This document shows positions 1-8,864 of a stretch of DNA of 64,000 nucleotides, piece by piece. The stretch comes from Phycisphaerales bacterium (GTDB lineage Bacteria > Planctomycetota > Phycisphaerae > Phycisphaerales > SM1A02): the NCBI GenBank assembly GCA_009691915.1, contig SIAD01000004.1, positions 62,001 to 126,000 on the forward strand, in the 5' to 3' direction. Numbering within the stretch: the stretch's first letter is position 1; each line of letters starts with the position of its first letter. The notes beneath the pieces are model-generated. The model was not told where the DNA came from. It saw nothing but the letters and a program-made list of their open reading frames with translations, and ran no database searches. The position numbers and the translations under genes were made by a program.

Positions 1-218
1 CGTCGTCGATTGTGGGGTACTGACGGGTCCGCCGTCGCGCCAGCCGTCGTCGTGCACACTTCCACAAAACTGGCGAGCGTCCGCGGGTCGTGGCGACCCA
101 GGCTCGCGCTCATCCAGACGATCTCCCCTGAGGCATCCACGATTCCGCAGCCATCACCAGCCCCCTCGAAGGACGAGGCGATCTGCGCACCGGCAACTGA
201 GGGGAGTGGATCGGCCAT
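1..218 (-). CDS. Unidentified protein, N-terminal part only (possible PAS-type sensor)
   Basis: An open frame of 72 codons starts at ATG 218 and runs off the left edge without a stop. The peptide begins MADPLPSVAGAQ and contains the stretch GIVDASGEIVWMSASL, which resembles the start of a PAS sensory domain (I/V-V-D-x-x-G-x-I-x-W-x-S). It is divergent from the ABC transporter operon, with a 43-base gap that must hold both start regions. Function is not assignable from so short a piece; a sensor kinase or PAS regulator is only an inference. The alternative is a chance open frame. Confidence 0.45.
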   Translation of the reverse strand, partial: MADPLPSVAGAQIASSFEGAGDGCGIVDASGEIVWMSASLGRHDPRTLASFVEVCTTTAGATADPSVPHNRR

Positions 219-261
219 CGGGCGATCGAGTGTACGGATGCCATACACTCTGGGTTCCCCC

Positions 262-1227
262 ATGATTCTCGTCGACAGGGCCAGCAAGCGCTTCAATGCC
301 GTGGCGGCAGTTTCAGCCCTCTCGTTTGAGGTGCCTTCGGGGTGCGTCTGCGGATTCATCGGTCCCAACGGTGCCGGCAAGACGACGACGATCCGAATGC
401 TGGCGGGGGCCATTCTTCCCGATAGCGGGCGACTGTTCGTGGGTGGTGCTGATGTCGTTCTCGAGTCGTACGAGGCGCGACGGCGCCTTGGATACCTCCC
501 CGACAACTCACCGCTTCCGGGCGAGCTGCGCGTGGTGGAGTACCTCAGGTTTCGATGCGCGCTCTGGGGGGTTGAGCCACGATTACGGCGAGGAGCGATC
601 GACGCCGCGATTGACAGGTGCGATCTCGCGGGGGTCAGGCGGTCACTCATCTCGACACTGAGCCGTGGGATGAGGCAACGCCTCGGCCTCGCCGCAACGC
701 TGGTGTCGGCGCCGAGAGTCATCATCCTCGACGAGCCGGGGACCGGCCTCGATCCGACGACGGCGCTCTCGTTTCGCTCGCTGGTGCGCTCGCTGCGCGG
801 GACCCACACGGTGCTCTTCTCCAGTCACAATCTCGCGGAAGTCGAGGCCACCTGCGACCATCTGGTGTTGATTGACCGGGGAAGGCTGGTCGCGGAGGGC
901 AGCAGTGATGCCCTCGCCAGCGCGGGGGCGGTCGCCGCGCGCTATGAGATTGAATCCACCCGCAGTGATGCCAGCGCAATCCGTGCGCTGCGCGGGGTTC
1001 GCAGTGTGCGCTGTCAGACACTCGACGCTGCGTGGATCCGAACGGATGTTGAGGTCGACCCCGCGGCGCGCGCCGACCGGGCGATTGCGGAGGCGATCGG
1101 AGAGGCTCTCGCCCACTCGGGGGCGATTGTGCGACGGTTCGAGCGCGCCTCGACACCGCTGGCCGAAGTCTTCGCACGGCTCGTGGGCGGTTCAGAGCAC
1201 ACACCGCCCGACGGGGAGTCGGGATGA
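262..1227 (+). CDS. ABC transporter ATP-binding protein (GldA/NatA-like)
   Basis: This is the nucleotide-binding subunit of an ABC exporter, 321 aa and cytoplasmic. Visible motifs are Walker A GPNGAGKT at residues 34-41, the signature LSRGMRQ at about 133-139, Walker B VIILDEP at about 153-159 and the switch histidine in SSHN near 189. ATG 262 is preferred because the homologous domain begins at once with MILVDRASKRF. The frame is open further upstream, but that part does not look like an ABC protein and overlaps the divergent start. The gene overlaps the permease by ATGA at 1224-1227. With the next two genes it forms a Gld-like set: ATPase, permease with GldG-type domain, and DUF4340 protein. 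The substrate is unknown. Confidence 0.93.
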   Translation: MILVDRASKRFNAVAAVSALSFEVPSGCVCGFIGPNGAGKTTTIRMLAGAILPDSGRLFVGGADVVLESYEARRRLGYLPDNSPLPGELRVVEYLRFRCALWGVEPRLRRGAIDAAIDRCDLAGVRRSLISTLSRGMRQRLGLAATLVSAPRVIILDEPGTGLDPTTALSFRSLVRSLRGTHTVLFSSHNLAEVEATCDHLVLIDRGRLVAEGSSDALASAGAVAARYEIESTRSDASAIRALRGVRSVRCQTLDAAWIRTDVEVDPAARADRAIAEAIGEALAHSGAIVRRFERASTPLAEVFARLVGGSEHTPPDGESG

Positions 1228-3995
1228 CCGCTCGTTGGTGGAACGCGCTCTTTGTGGTGGCAGGCCGCGAGTTCCGGGCACTCGCATGGACTCCGGTTCT
1301 CTGGGGATCGATGGCGATCTTCACTTTTCTGACGGGGACCGTTGCAGGAATCGCGGTGCTTGTACCCGGCGGTCCCGCCGAGATCCGCACGGTGGCTGCC
1401 GCCGCTGGTTGGGCGATGCTCCTGGCCGCGCCGGTTCTCTCTCTGAGGCAAACTTCGGAGGAGCAGCGCAGCGGATTCTGGGAGATACTCGCCACCAGCC
1501 CCGCACCGATCGGCGCCCTCGTCGGCGGGCGGTTTCTTGCTGGGTTACTGGCGATTTCGCTTCTGGCGCTCGCTGGCCTGGGTGCCCCATACGCCGTTCT
1601 CGAAACGCTCAGCCGACCCGATCCCGCGCAGGCACTGTGTGCGGCACTCGGAGTCGTCCTGATCGGCTCGGCCTATCTGGCCTCGGGACTGCTGTTCGGA
1701 CTCGTGTCGCAGAGCGCATCGGTGGCCTACCTCCTCTCATTCTTCTTCTGGATGATCTTGCTCATCGCGGTGAGATCCATTGCCCCTGTGCTTCCGATTG
1801 CTCAGGCGGACATTCTCTACGCCGCCGATCCGGTCCGTCGGCTCGAGTCATTCCTAGATGGCAGCGTCGACACCTTCAGCATCGTGTACTTCGCCTCGTT
1901 GACAGGCGCGTTCCTCGTGTCCGCGGCGGCACTTCAGGCCACGATGGCCCAGCGCAGTTCCGGCGTTCGCGCCATGCGGGCCTGGGTGCGTCCGATCGCC
2001 GTCGCCATGGCCGGGTTCACGACGGCGGCGGCAGTCGCAACGCTGGCCCACTCGGGCCCGCTGCGCAGCTCCTTCGACGCCACAAAGACGAGGCAGTGGG
2101 AGTTGGAGTCATCTACCAGTGCCCTCGTTGGCTCGTTGGACAACGGATGGAGCATCACCTGGATCGCCCCCATGGGCACGCTCGATCAGGGGATTCAGGG
2201 ACAAGTGGCCCAAGTGCTGGGGGCGATTGATCGGAGCCGTCCTGAGGGCGGACCCCTGACGCGGCGCATAGACCCCATCACTGCTGATGGTGCCGAGGAG
2301 TATTCGCAGTGGATCGAGGCACTCATTGCGAGACGGAGGCCTGACGATGCGGCCGCGCGCGAAGCGATCGCCGGTGCGCTCTCTGAACTCGAGGAATTGC
2401 AGACCGTGGCGGTGCAGGTGGTGACGGCACTTCGTGTCCTGAATGATTCGCTTCCGGATGGTTCCCCCGATCGACTTCAGGCCGAACAGTCCGGCGGCGC
2501 CTTCCGTGCGCTCTGCGCCGGCGGCCCGATCCTCGCGCAGCAGGTTCGTGGCATGCTCGAACCATCGGCCGTCGGCTCGCTCGGGGAGTCATCGCAGGCG
2601 GCCTCGTTACTGGCGTCGTGCCATCGTGACTGGTCAGCGCAGCTGGGCGCACTCTCCTCGTGGCTCGCTAGGGCGGAGTTCGATGAGCGCGCACCGGCGG
2701 AGCTGCGGGGTTGCGCACGAGCGATCCGCCCCGAGCTCGCGTCACGCGCTCGACGGCTCCTTAGGAGCGTGGAAGCGCTCGAGGCGATCGCGCCGGATCC
2801 TCTGCGGGAAGTATCCGTCGCCCTCATGCAAGGGGGGGCGATCGTGGTCGAGTCCCCGGTCGGCATCGCAGTCCTGACCGACCGACAACTGGCGACGGGA
2901 TCCGCTGATCAGGAGCTCGTCATCAGGTTCGATCGCCGCTTTCGAGTTGAGCAGCTGATCACCGGGGCGATCCGCACGGTCCTCGATGCGCAACGCCCCC
3001 AAGTGATCATCGTCCACACGCAGGAGAAGTCGATGCTCGACGCGAGTTCCGATGGCGATGATTGCGCGGCAATCGCCGATGCGCTGCGAACCGCAAGGAT
3101 CGGCGTCTCGGAGTGGCGCCCTGGGACCGAACCTCGACCGATTGTGGGCGCGCGCACGGTCTTCTTGATCATTCCTCCGCGGCAGTGGGCCATCGAGCAG
3201 AATCCGTCGGAGCGAGCGATTCTCGAGGCCGCAAAGGCGCTCGCCCTCGAAGGACGGCCGGTACTCCTCTCGATCGGCCCGAGCCTGCGGCCCATCTCCG
3301 GACGGTTGGACCCATGGGCTGAACTCTCGGAGCGCCTCGGCGCTCGGGCGCTCACCGATGCCGTGATTGTCGACGATGTTCCGGTCGCTCAGGGGCGCAC
3401 CCAGCGCCGCACTTCAATCGAGCCGTCAATCGAACTGGGAGCGAATCCCATTGCGCAGGCGCTCCGTGGGCAGCGGATCACTCTCCCCGTTACTGTCCCT
3501 GTGCAACCCCTGCGAACCACCGACGAGGGTTCGAGCGAGGTCATCCTGACGGCCCGCGCGCAGGCGGGGCGGTCACTTGAGAGGGACTGGCGCCGACGCG
3601 ATCAGGGTCCGAGCCCGACGCGCGCGAGCGAAGGAGATGTGCCACTCGCGGTCGCGTCGAAGCGCACGACTCCGGCGGGCCAGCATGCCCGCTTCGTCAT
3701 TATCGGGTGCCCGTCATGGATGCTCTCGGCGACCGTCGACTTCTCGCGCTCGCTGGGTGGTGGCCGTGAGGCGCTGTTGACGCCAGGCAACCGCGAGCTC
3801 GCGATCAATGCGACCCTCTGGCTTGCCGGTCTTGATGACCGCATCGGTCCCTCCGGAAGCGGGCGTGAGGCGCCGCGCATCGGTGCGATCTCGGTCGAAG
3901 AACGATTGAAGTGGACCGCCCTTCTTGCACTGGGTGTGCCCGTGAGTGCGCTCCTCTCCGGAACCGCTGTACTTGTGTGGAGGAGACGCTCGTGA
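1224..3995 (+). CDS. ABC permease fused to a GldG-type auxiliary domain
   Basis: A 923-aa membrane protein. Residues 1 to about 260 hold about six hydrophobic helices of the ABC-2/GldF permease type. About 260-890 is a long extracytoplasmic region of the GldG-like auxiliary type (ABC_transp_aux family), with internal alpha/beta segments. A final membrane helix (ALLALGVPVSALLSGTAVLVW) is followed by a basic end, RRRS. In the Bacteroidetes gliding system GldF and GldG are separate proteins; here they appear as one chain. The start overlaps the ATPase stop (ATGA) and the stop overlaps the next start (GTGA), which indicates a coupled operon. It probably moves or anchors an envelope component; the cargo is unknown. 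Confidence 0.85.
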   Translation: MTARWWNALFVVAGREFRALAWTPVLWGSMAIFTFLTGTVAGIAVLVPGGPAEIRTVAAAAGWAMLLAAPVLSLRQTSEEQRSGFWEILATSPAPIGALVGGRFLAGLLAISLLALAGLGAPYAVLETLSRPDPAQALCAALGVVLIGSAYLASGLLFGLVSQSASVAYLLSFFFWMILLIAVRSIAPVLPIAQADILYAADPVRRLESFLDGSVDTFSIVYFASLTGAFLVSAAALQATMAQRSSGVRAMRAWVRPIAVAMAGFTTAAAVATLAHSGPLRSSFDATKTRQWELESSTSALVGSLDNGWSITWIAPMGTLDQGIQGQVAQVLGAIDRSRPEGGPLTRRIDPITADGAEEYSQWIEALIARRRPDDAAAREAIAGALSELEELQTVAVQVVTALRVLNDSLPDGSPDRLQAEQSGGAFRALCAGGPILAQQVRGMLEPSAVGSLGESSQAASLLASCHRDWSAQLGALSSWLARAEFDERAPAELRGCARAIRPELASRARRLLRSVEALEAIAPDPLREVSVALMQGGAIVVESPVGIAVLTDRQLATGSADQELVIRFDRRFRVEQLITGAIRTVLDAQRPQVIIVHTQEKSMLDASSDGDDCAAIADALRTARIGVSEWRPGTEPRPIVGARTVFLIIPPRQWAIEQNPSERAILEAAKALALEGRPVLLSIGPSLRPISGRLDPWAELSERLGARALTDAVIVDDVPVAQGRTQRRTSIEPSIELGANPIAQALRGQRITLPVTVPVQPLRTTDEGSSEVILTARAQAGRSLERDWRRRDQGPSPTRASEGDVPLAVASKRTTPAGQHARFVIIGCPSWMLSATVDFSRSLGGGREALLTPGNRELAINATLWLAGLDDRIGPSGSGREAPRIGAISVEERLKWTALLALGVPVSALLSGTAVLVWRRRS

Positions 3996-5461
3996 GCGCG
4001 CGCCGTGTGTTTGCTGCGTGGCTCGTGGCACTCGTCGCGTGGCTCCTAGTGTGGGGGGTGATGACGGCGCAGTCCGCGCGATCCAGGACCGATGGGTCCG
4101 AGGCAGGCAATGGATTCGCAGCGGTGTACACGCCAGGGAGTGTCCCGTGGGAATCGGTCGATCGAATCGAAGTCTCCCGTGGCGATCTTGTCGCCTGGCA
4201 GTTCCTGCGACGAGACGGTCAGTGGCGGCAATCCCAACCCTTTGACTTCCCTCTCGAAGGTCTCTTGGTCGAGGAGATCCTCGACACGCTGCGAACGCTC
4301 GACGCGCGAGCCGCGCCGGAAGGGTCCGGGTCGTCGGCGGACTCGCTGGCCTCTGCCAGCGGAATCAGCAATGACAGCCCTCGCGTGACAGTCGGTTGGA
4401 ATGGAGGGAGCGCAGCACTGGCACTGGGCAGGCGGCTTCCCGCAGGGTGTGCCTGGATTGCGCCGCTCAAAGGTGACAGACTCCCCCGTGTCGCACGGGC
4501 CACGGTTCACGACGCATTCCTTGGCGGTGACCTGCGACGACTCCGTCGCACCGCTCTGTTCGAGCGGGCCGATGTGGAGTGTCAGAGCATTGCTTCGTCG
4601 GCACTGGCAAGTGACGGATCGGTCCAGCACCTTGAGGTTCTCCGTGATGAGGCATCTCCCTCTTCGTGGCGAATTGCCGCACCGGTTTCCACGCGGGCAG
4701 ATCGCGAGGCGGTGGAACGGTGGCTTGACGCACTGGCGCGCGCTCGTGCGACCGGGTTTGTAGTCGATAGTCCCACCGATCGTGCCGCGTTCGGTCTCGA
4801 CGAGCCGCTGGCGACCGTGCAGATCCGGTCGAGCGTGCGCTCGGTCGATCCCCAAGGCCAGATCGTTGATGCGCCACGAGTGGAGCGACTGGAGATCGGT
4901 GCGCCGGTGCGAGCCGAAGCACCCGAGCGCTTCGCGCGGCTTGCGAGCCATCCCGAGGCGATCATGGAAATCGACGAAGCTGCGGTGGCAGCGGCGATGC
5001 CTCCCGCCCTTTCATTGGTTGATGCGACAGCCACCGGTCTGCGCCCCGCCGACATCCGCGGGGTTCGGCTCGAGCCCGGAGACGCCTCGTCGGCACGGCT
5101 TGAGCGCGCAGCTGGAGACTGGATGCTCGTCGACACCCGCGGCACTCGCGCGGCCGATGCGCGCGCGGTCGAGGGACTGCTCGCGCGGCTGTGCAGTGAT
5201 CGGGCGACGGAGATCGCTCAGGGAGCGCCGCCGACGGAATTGCTTCTGGGCCGGATTGTGGTGGAAGGGTTTGATGGGCGGGAGATCGCATCGCTTGCGA
5301 TCTCCCGCGAAGTCGACGGTGGACGATTCGGGATCGACGATGGCTCCGGGATCCTCAGGATCTTTCCCCGATCGACCTCGCTGTTTCTTGAAGCCGAAGA
5401 CTACGAAGTCCGCGATCCCGCAGCCACGCGAGTGTCACCTCCGGTGGTACTGCCTCGTTGA
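3992..5461 (+). CDS. DUF4340 domain protein, third gene of the Gld-like ABC operon
   Basis: A 489-aa protein with one N-terminal membrane helix (FAAWLVALVAWLLVWGVM) and a long extracytoplasmic portion. Repeated segments such as DRIEVSRGD, LEVLRDEAS and RLEPGDASS fit the DUF4340 repeat pattern. GTG 3992 is chosen because it overlaps the permease stop as GTGA and has a GGAGGAG ribosome site about 7 bases upstream (around 3979-3985). DUF4340 proteins are commonly encoded directly after GldF/GldG-type genes, so a structural partner of the transporter is likely. The 3' end overlaps the convergent ribD by 61 bases. Confidence 0.8.
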   Translation: MSARRVFAAWLVALVAWLLVWGVMTAQSARSRTDGSEAGNGFAAVYTPGSVPWESVDRIEVSRGDLVAWQFLRRDGQWRQSQPFDFPLEGLLVEEILDTLRTLDARAAPEGSGSSADSLASASGISNDSPRVTVGWNGGSAALALGRRLPAGCAWIAPLKGDRLPRVARATVHDAFLGGDLRRLRRTALFERADVECQSIASSALASDGSVQHLEVLRDEASPSSWRIAAPVSTRADREAVERWLDALARARATGFVVDSPTDRAAFGLDEPLATVQIRSSVRSVDPQGQIVDAPRVERLEIGAPVRAEAPERFARLASHPEAIMEIDEAAVAAAMPPALSLVDATATGLRPADIRGVRLEPGDASSARLERAAGDWMLVDTRGTRAADARAVEGLLARLCSDRATEIAQGAPPTELLLGRIVVEGFDGREIASLAISREVDGGRFGIDDGSGILRIFPRSTSLFLEAEDYEVRDPAATRVSPPVVLPR

Positions 5462-6600
5462 CGGCGCCGCCAGAGGAGCATCGCGTCGACGCCGCGGCGG
5501 CGAATGTCGAGGAGCTCAAAGCGCAGGCTCTCAACCATCTGGATGCGACCAAGCCCGGAGGCGACGGGCGATCCTGCGGAGTCGGCAACGGCCAGCGGTG
5601 CGGCGAAGCACCACGCGTCATCGATGAGATCTTCATCAAAGAGCGCCCCAAGCAGCGACGCGCCCCCTTCGCAGAGAACGGTGCTCACGCCGCGCAAATG
5701 GAGATCGCACAGCAGCCCTCCGAGCGAGCCGTGTGTCAAGCCGCGCATCGACGATCGCGCGGCGGACTCGCTGACATCGCTCAGTGGAGTCAGGCGCACC
5801 CCCGAGGACATCCAGAAGTCCCTTGCGTGTGGCGTCAGCGAACTGATCGCGTCACGCGTTGCCGCAATCTCGACCGCACCATCGCGGGCGGTCCGAACCA
5901 CCTGCGCATCCATCGGGGTAGCCAGCGCCGGATCGACAATGACCCGGCGCGGGATCCGTCGGCGCGAGGAACAGCGCGGCAGTAAGTTTGGATCGTCGGC
6001 GAAGACCGTCCCGATCCCCACCATGACCGCGTCGACGCGCGCGCGTTCGCGGTTGACCATCGCGCGGCTTCGCGCCGAGCTGATCCACTTGCTGTCGCCA
6101 CCTCGGGTCGCCGTGCGGCCATCGAGCGTCTGAGCCCATTTGGCGATCACCCACGGTCGCCCTTCCCTGTGGCGAAGGAGAAATGGCGCAGTGACTTCGG
6201 AGCAGGGGGTGCACTCGACCTGATCGACGCGCACTCCCGCCTCGCGCAGCGCCCGAGCGCCGCCGCCGGCCAGGAGACTGGGATCAGGCTCCGCGTAGAC
6301 CACCCGGGAGATGCCCGCATGGATCAGCGCATCGGTGCAGGGGGGAGTCCGGCCGTGGTGGGCGCATGGTTCGAGCGTCACGAACGCCGTGCATCCCCGC
6401 GCCGACTCCCCGGCTCGCGCGAGCGCCACGGCCTCTGCGTGAGGACCCCCGCAGCGAGTGTGGGCACCCCACGACACCAAGCGTCCGTCCGGGTGGACGA
6501 TGATGCATCCGACCATCGGATTTGGTTCGACGCCGCCGTGGCCACGCAGCGCGAGCCTCGCCGCATGCGCCAGCCAACGCTCGTCGGCAGACGGCCTCAT
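5401..6600 (-). CDS. ribD: Bifunctional riboflavin deaminase/reductase RibD
   Basis: RibD deaminates diaminohydroxyphosphoribosylaminopyrimidine and then reduces the ribose side chain, two steps of riboflavin synthesis. The N-terminal deaminase has the zinc site HAE (H54, E56) and EPCAHHGRTPPC (C79, C88). The C-terminal reductase starts near WVIAKWAQTLDGRTAT and contains the conserved DAVMVGIGTVFADDP. The 399-aa length is slightly above the usual 360-380, because the C-terminus carries a low-complexity tail (GSTTGGDTRVAAGSRTS) that overlaps the DUF4340 gene. It lies 22 bases after fusA on the same strand and is probably cotranscribed with it. No other riboflavin gene is adjacent; ribF is about 31 kb away. 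Confidence 0.95.
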   Translation of the reverse strand: MRPSADERWLAHAARLALRGHGGVEPNPMVGCIIVHPDGRLVSWGAHTRCGGPHAEAVALARAGESARGCTAFVTLEPCAHHGRTPPCTDALIHAGISRVVYAEPDPSLLAGGGARALREAGVRVDQVECTPCSEVTAPFLLRHREGRPWVIAKWAQTLDGRTATRGGDSKWISSARSRAMVNRERARVDAVMVGIGTVFADDPNLLPRCSSRRRIPRRVIVDPALATPMDAQVVRTARDGAVEIAATRDAISSLTPHARDFWMSSGVRLTPLSDVSESAARSSMRGLTHGSLGGLLCDLHLRGVSTVLCEGGASLLGALFDEDLIDDAWCFAAPLAVADSAGSPVASGLGRIQMVESLRFELLDIRRRGVDAMLLWRRRQRGSTTGGDTRVAAGSRTS

Positions 6601-6622
6601 GCTGGCGTGGCGGCGTCAGGTA

Positions 6623-8737
6623 TCACTGCTTGGCGAGAACTTCGTCCTTGAGGCGATCGGGCATGATGCGGTAGGTAAGGGGCTCCATCGACATGGAGGC
6701 GCGGCCCTGACTCATGGAGCGAAGGCTCGTCGTGTAACCGAAGAGCTCCGAGAGGGGCACTTCGGCCGTCACGAGGCGGACCACGCCGCGCAACTCGCTG
6801 TCGACGATGTGGCCTCGGCGGCTGGCGATGTCTCCCGAGACATTGCCGAAGAATTCATCGGGAGTCGTCACCACGAGTTTCATGATCGGTTCGAGAAGTG
6901 CGAGCCCCGCCTCGGTGCACGCCTCGCGGAAGGCGAGCGCGCCCGCCTGTTCGAAGGCGATCTGACTCGAGTCGACATCGTGATAGGACCCATAGACCAG
7001 CTCGACCCGGACATCGATGACCGGGTAGCCGCCGAGGATTCCGCTGGCCGCCGCCTGGCGAGCGCCGTACTCGACGCTGGGAATGAATTCGCGTGGAATC
7101 ACGCCTCCGCCGATGCCATCGACAAAGACAACGCCATTCTTCATCACCAGTTCCTGCGCCTCCGCCTCTTCCTTGGTGATCGGCGAGACCGAGACAACCG
7201 CGTCGCCATACTGGCCGCGTCCGCCGGTCTGCTTCTTGAATAGTCCGCGCACACGCTGCGCGCTTCCGGTGATCGTCTCGCGGTACGCAACCCGCGGTCT
7301 GCCCACCGTCACACCGATCTTCATATCGCGGACCAGTTTGTTCTTGATGATCTCGAGGTGAAGTTCTCCCATTCCCGAGATGATCGTCTCTCCCGTCTCG
7401 TCGTTGTAGCTGGAGCGGAACGAGGGATCCTCGCGGCGAATCGTGGTGAGCGCCTCGCCCAGTTTCTTCTTGTCGTCGGCAGTATTGGGCTCGATCGACA
7501 TGGAGATGACCGGCTCCGGGAAGACCATGCGCTCAAGAATGATCGGGTGGTCCGGATCGCACAGCGTGTCGCCGGTGAACGAGTCCTTGAGGCCGACCAC
7601 GGCGACGATCTGGCCCGCGCCAGTGGCGTCGAGGGCATTGCGATCCGACGAGTGCATCTCGTACAGACGGGAGACATTCTCCTTGCGGCCATTGCCAGGA
7701 TTGAGCACCCGTGAGCCCTTGGTCAGCGTGCCCGAATAGATGCGCAGATAGGTGAGAGTTCCGGCCACATCCGCGACAACCTTGAAGACCAGTGCCGAGA
7801 AAGGGGCGCTCTCGGAGTGCGGGCGGGTGAGCTTGATGTTCGGGTCGCGTGCGTCACACCCGTCCATATCTGGGCGCTCGGTGGGGCAGGGGAGGTAGTC
7901 GATGGCAGCGTCCAGCACCTTTTGAATGCCGACATATTTGAGAGCGGATCCGCACAGGACAGGGAAGGCGCGCAGATCGATCGTGGCCTTGCGCAGGACG
8001 GCCTTGAGCTCCTCGGCCGTGATGCGCGACGGATCGTGGAGGTACTTGTCGGTGAGCGCGTCGTCGAGCTCCGCGATCTTTTCCACCATCCTGTGATGCC
8101 AGGCCTCCGCCTGCTCCCTTTTGTCCTCGGGGATCTCGCCGATCGTGATCTCCTGCCCCTCGTTGTCCTGGGACCAGTACATCGCCTTCATGGTCATGAG
8201 ATCGACGATGCCGTTGAATTCGTTGCCCCAGCCCATCGGCCATTGAATCGGGATGCCGTTGGCGCCTAGACGCGTAAGGATCGAGGAGAAGGAGTAGTCG
8301 AAGTCCGCCCCGAGCTTGTCCATCTTGTTGATGAGGCAGAGGCGGGGGACTCCATAGCGATCGGCTTGGCGCCAGACCGTCTCGCTCTGGGCCTCTACAC
8401 CCTCCTTGCCGTCGAACACGGCGACCGCTCCATCAAGGACGCGCAGGGATCGCTCGACCTCGATGGTGAAGTCAACATGGCCCGGCGTGTCGATGAGATT
8501 GATCTTGTATTCGATGCCGTTGTGGTCCCACGGACAGGTTGTCGCGGCCGACTGGATGGTGATTCCTCGCTCCTGCTCTTCCTGAAGCGAATCCATGGTG
8601 GCCGTTCCCTCGTGCACCTCGCCCATGCGGTGGATTTTCCCCGTGTAAAAGAGAATCCGCTCAGTGACCGTGGTCTTGCCGGCGTCGATATGCGCGCACA
8701 CTCCTATATTGCGGACTCTGGTCAGATCAGTGGCCAT
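6623..8737 (-). CDS. fusA: Translation elongation factor G
   Basis: A 704-aa GTPase that drives ribosomal translocation. G-domain motifs are AHIDAGKTT near the N-terminus, DTPGHVDFTIEVER and NKMDKLGAD. All later EF-G domains appear present and the length is normal. The switch I region reads MDSLQEEQERGITIQSAATT, closer to mitochondrial EFG1/spdEFG1 (MDS..E..RGITIQSAAT) than to the usual bacterial MDWMEQE form. spd-type EF-Gs are known from planctomycetes and a few other phyla, so assignment to that subfamily is an inference. A GAAGGAG ribosome site lies about 11 bases before ATG 8737. Confidence 0.96.
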   Translation of the reverse strand: MATDLTRVRNIGVCAHIDAGKTTVTERILFYTGKIHRMGEVHEGTATMDSLQEEQERGITIQSAATTCPWDHNGIEYKINLIDTPGHVDFTIEVERSLRVLDGAVAVFDGKEGVEAQSETVWRQADRYGVPRLCLINKMDKLGADFDYSFSSILTRLGANGIPIQWPMGWGNEFNGIVDLMTMKAMYWSQDNEGQEITIGEIPEDKREQAEAWHHRMVEKIAELDDALTDKYLHDPSRITAEELKAVLRKATIDLRAFPVLCGSALKYVGIQKVLDAAIDYLPCPTERPDMDGCDARDPNIKLTRPHSESAPFSALVFKVVADVAGTLTYLRIYSGTLTKGSRVLNPGNGRKENVSRLYEMHSSDRNALDATGAGQIVAVVGLKDSFTGDTLCDPDHPIILERMVFPEPVISMSIEPNTADDKKKLGEALTTIRREDPSFRSSYNDETGETIISGMGELHLEIIKNKLVRDMKIGVTVGRPRVAYRETITGSAQRVRGLFKKQTGGRGQYGDAVVSVSPITKEEAEAQELVMKNGVVFVDGIGGGVIPREFIPSVEYGARQAAASGILGGYPVIDVRVELVYGSYHDVDSSQIAFEQAGALAFREACTEAGLALLEPIMKLVVTTPDEFFGNVSGDIASRRGHIVDSELRGVVRLVTAEVPLSELFGYTTSLRSMSQGRASMSMEPLTYRIMPDRLKDEVLAKQ

Positions 8738-8771
8738 TGGGGTCGATTCTCCTTCGAATGTCGAGCTCCGA

Positions 8772-8801
8772 AGCGTAGCAGAGAGCGGAGCCCTTGGTCA
8801 A
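8772..8801 (-). promoter_or_regulatory. Putative sigma-70 promoter of fusA-ribD
   Basis: Read on the minus strand, TTGACC (8801-8796) and TACGCT (8777-8772) are separated by 18 bases, 34 bases before the fusA start codon. The -35 is near consensus but the -10 is weak (about three of six matches). The position, in the 127-base gap after the RNase HII-like gene, is right for a promoter of fusA-ribD. Confidence 0.4.
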
Positions 8802-8864
8802 TACTCGACCGCGTGACTCGTGCGGGTGCAGAGGCTCACGGGTGGAGCTCTGAGGGCGGTGGGT

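Noticed and set aside
872-2230. 452-codon plus-strand open frame across the ABC ATPase and permease
   Set aside because: It is in another frame of two clearly coding genes with ATGA coupling, and its Arg/Gly-rich product has no motifs.
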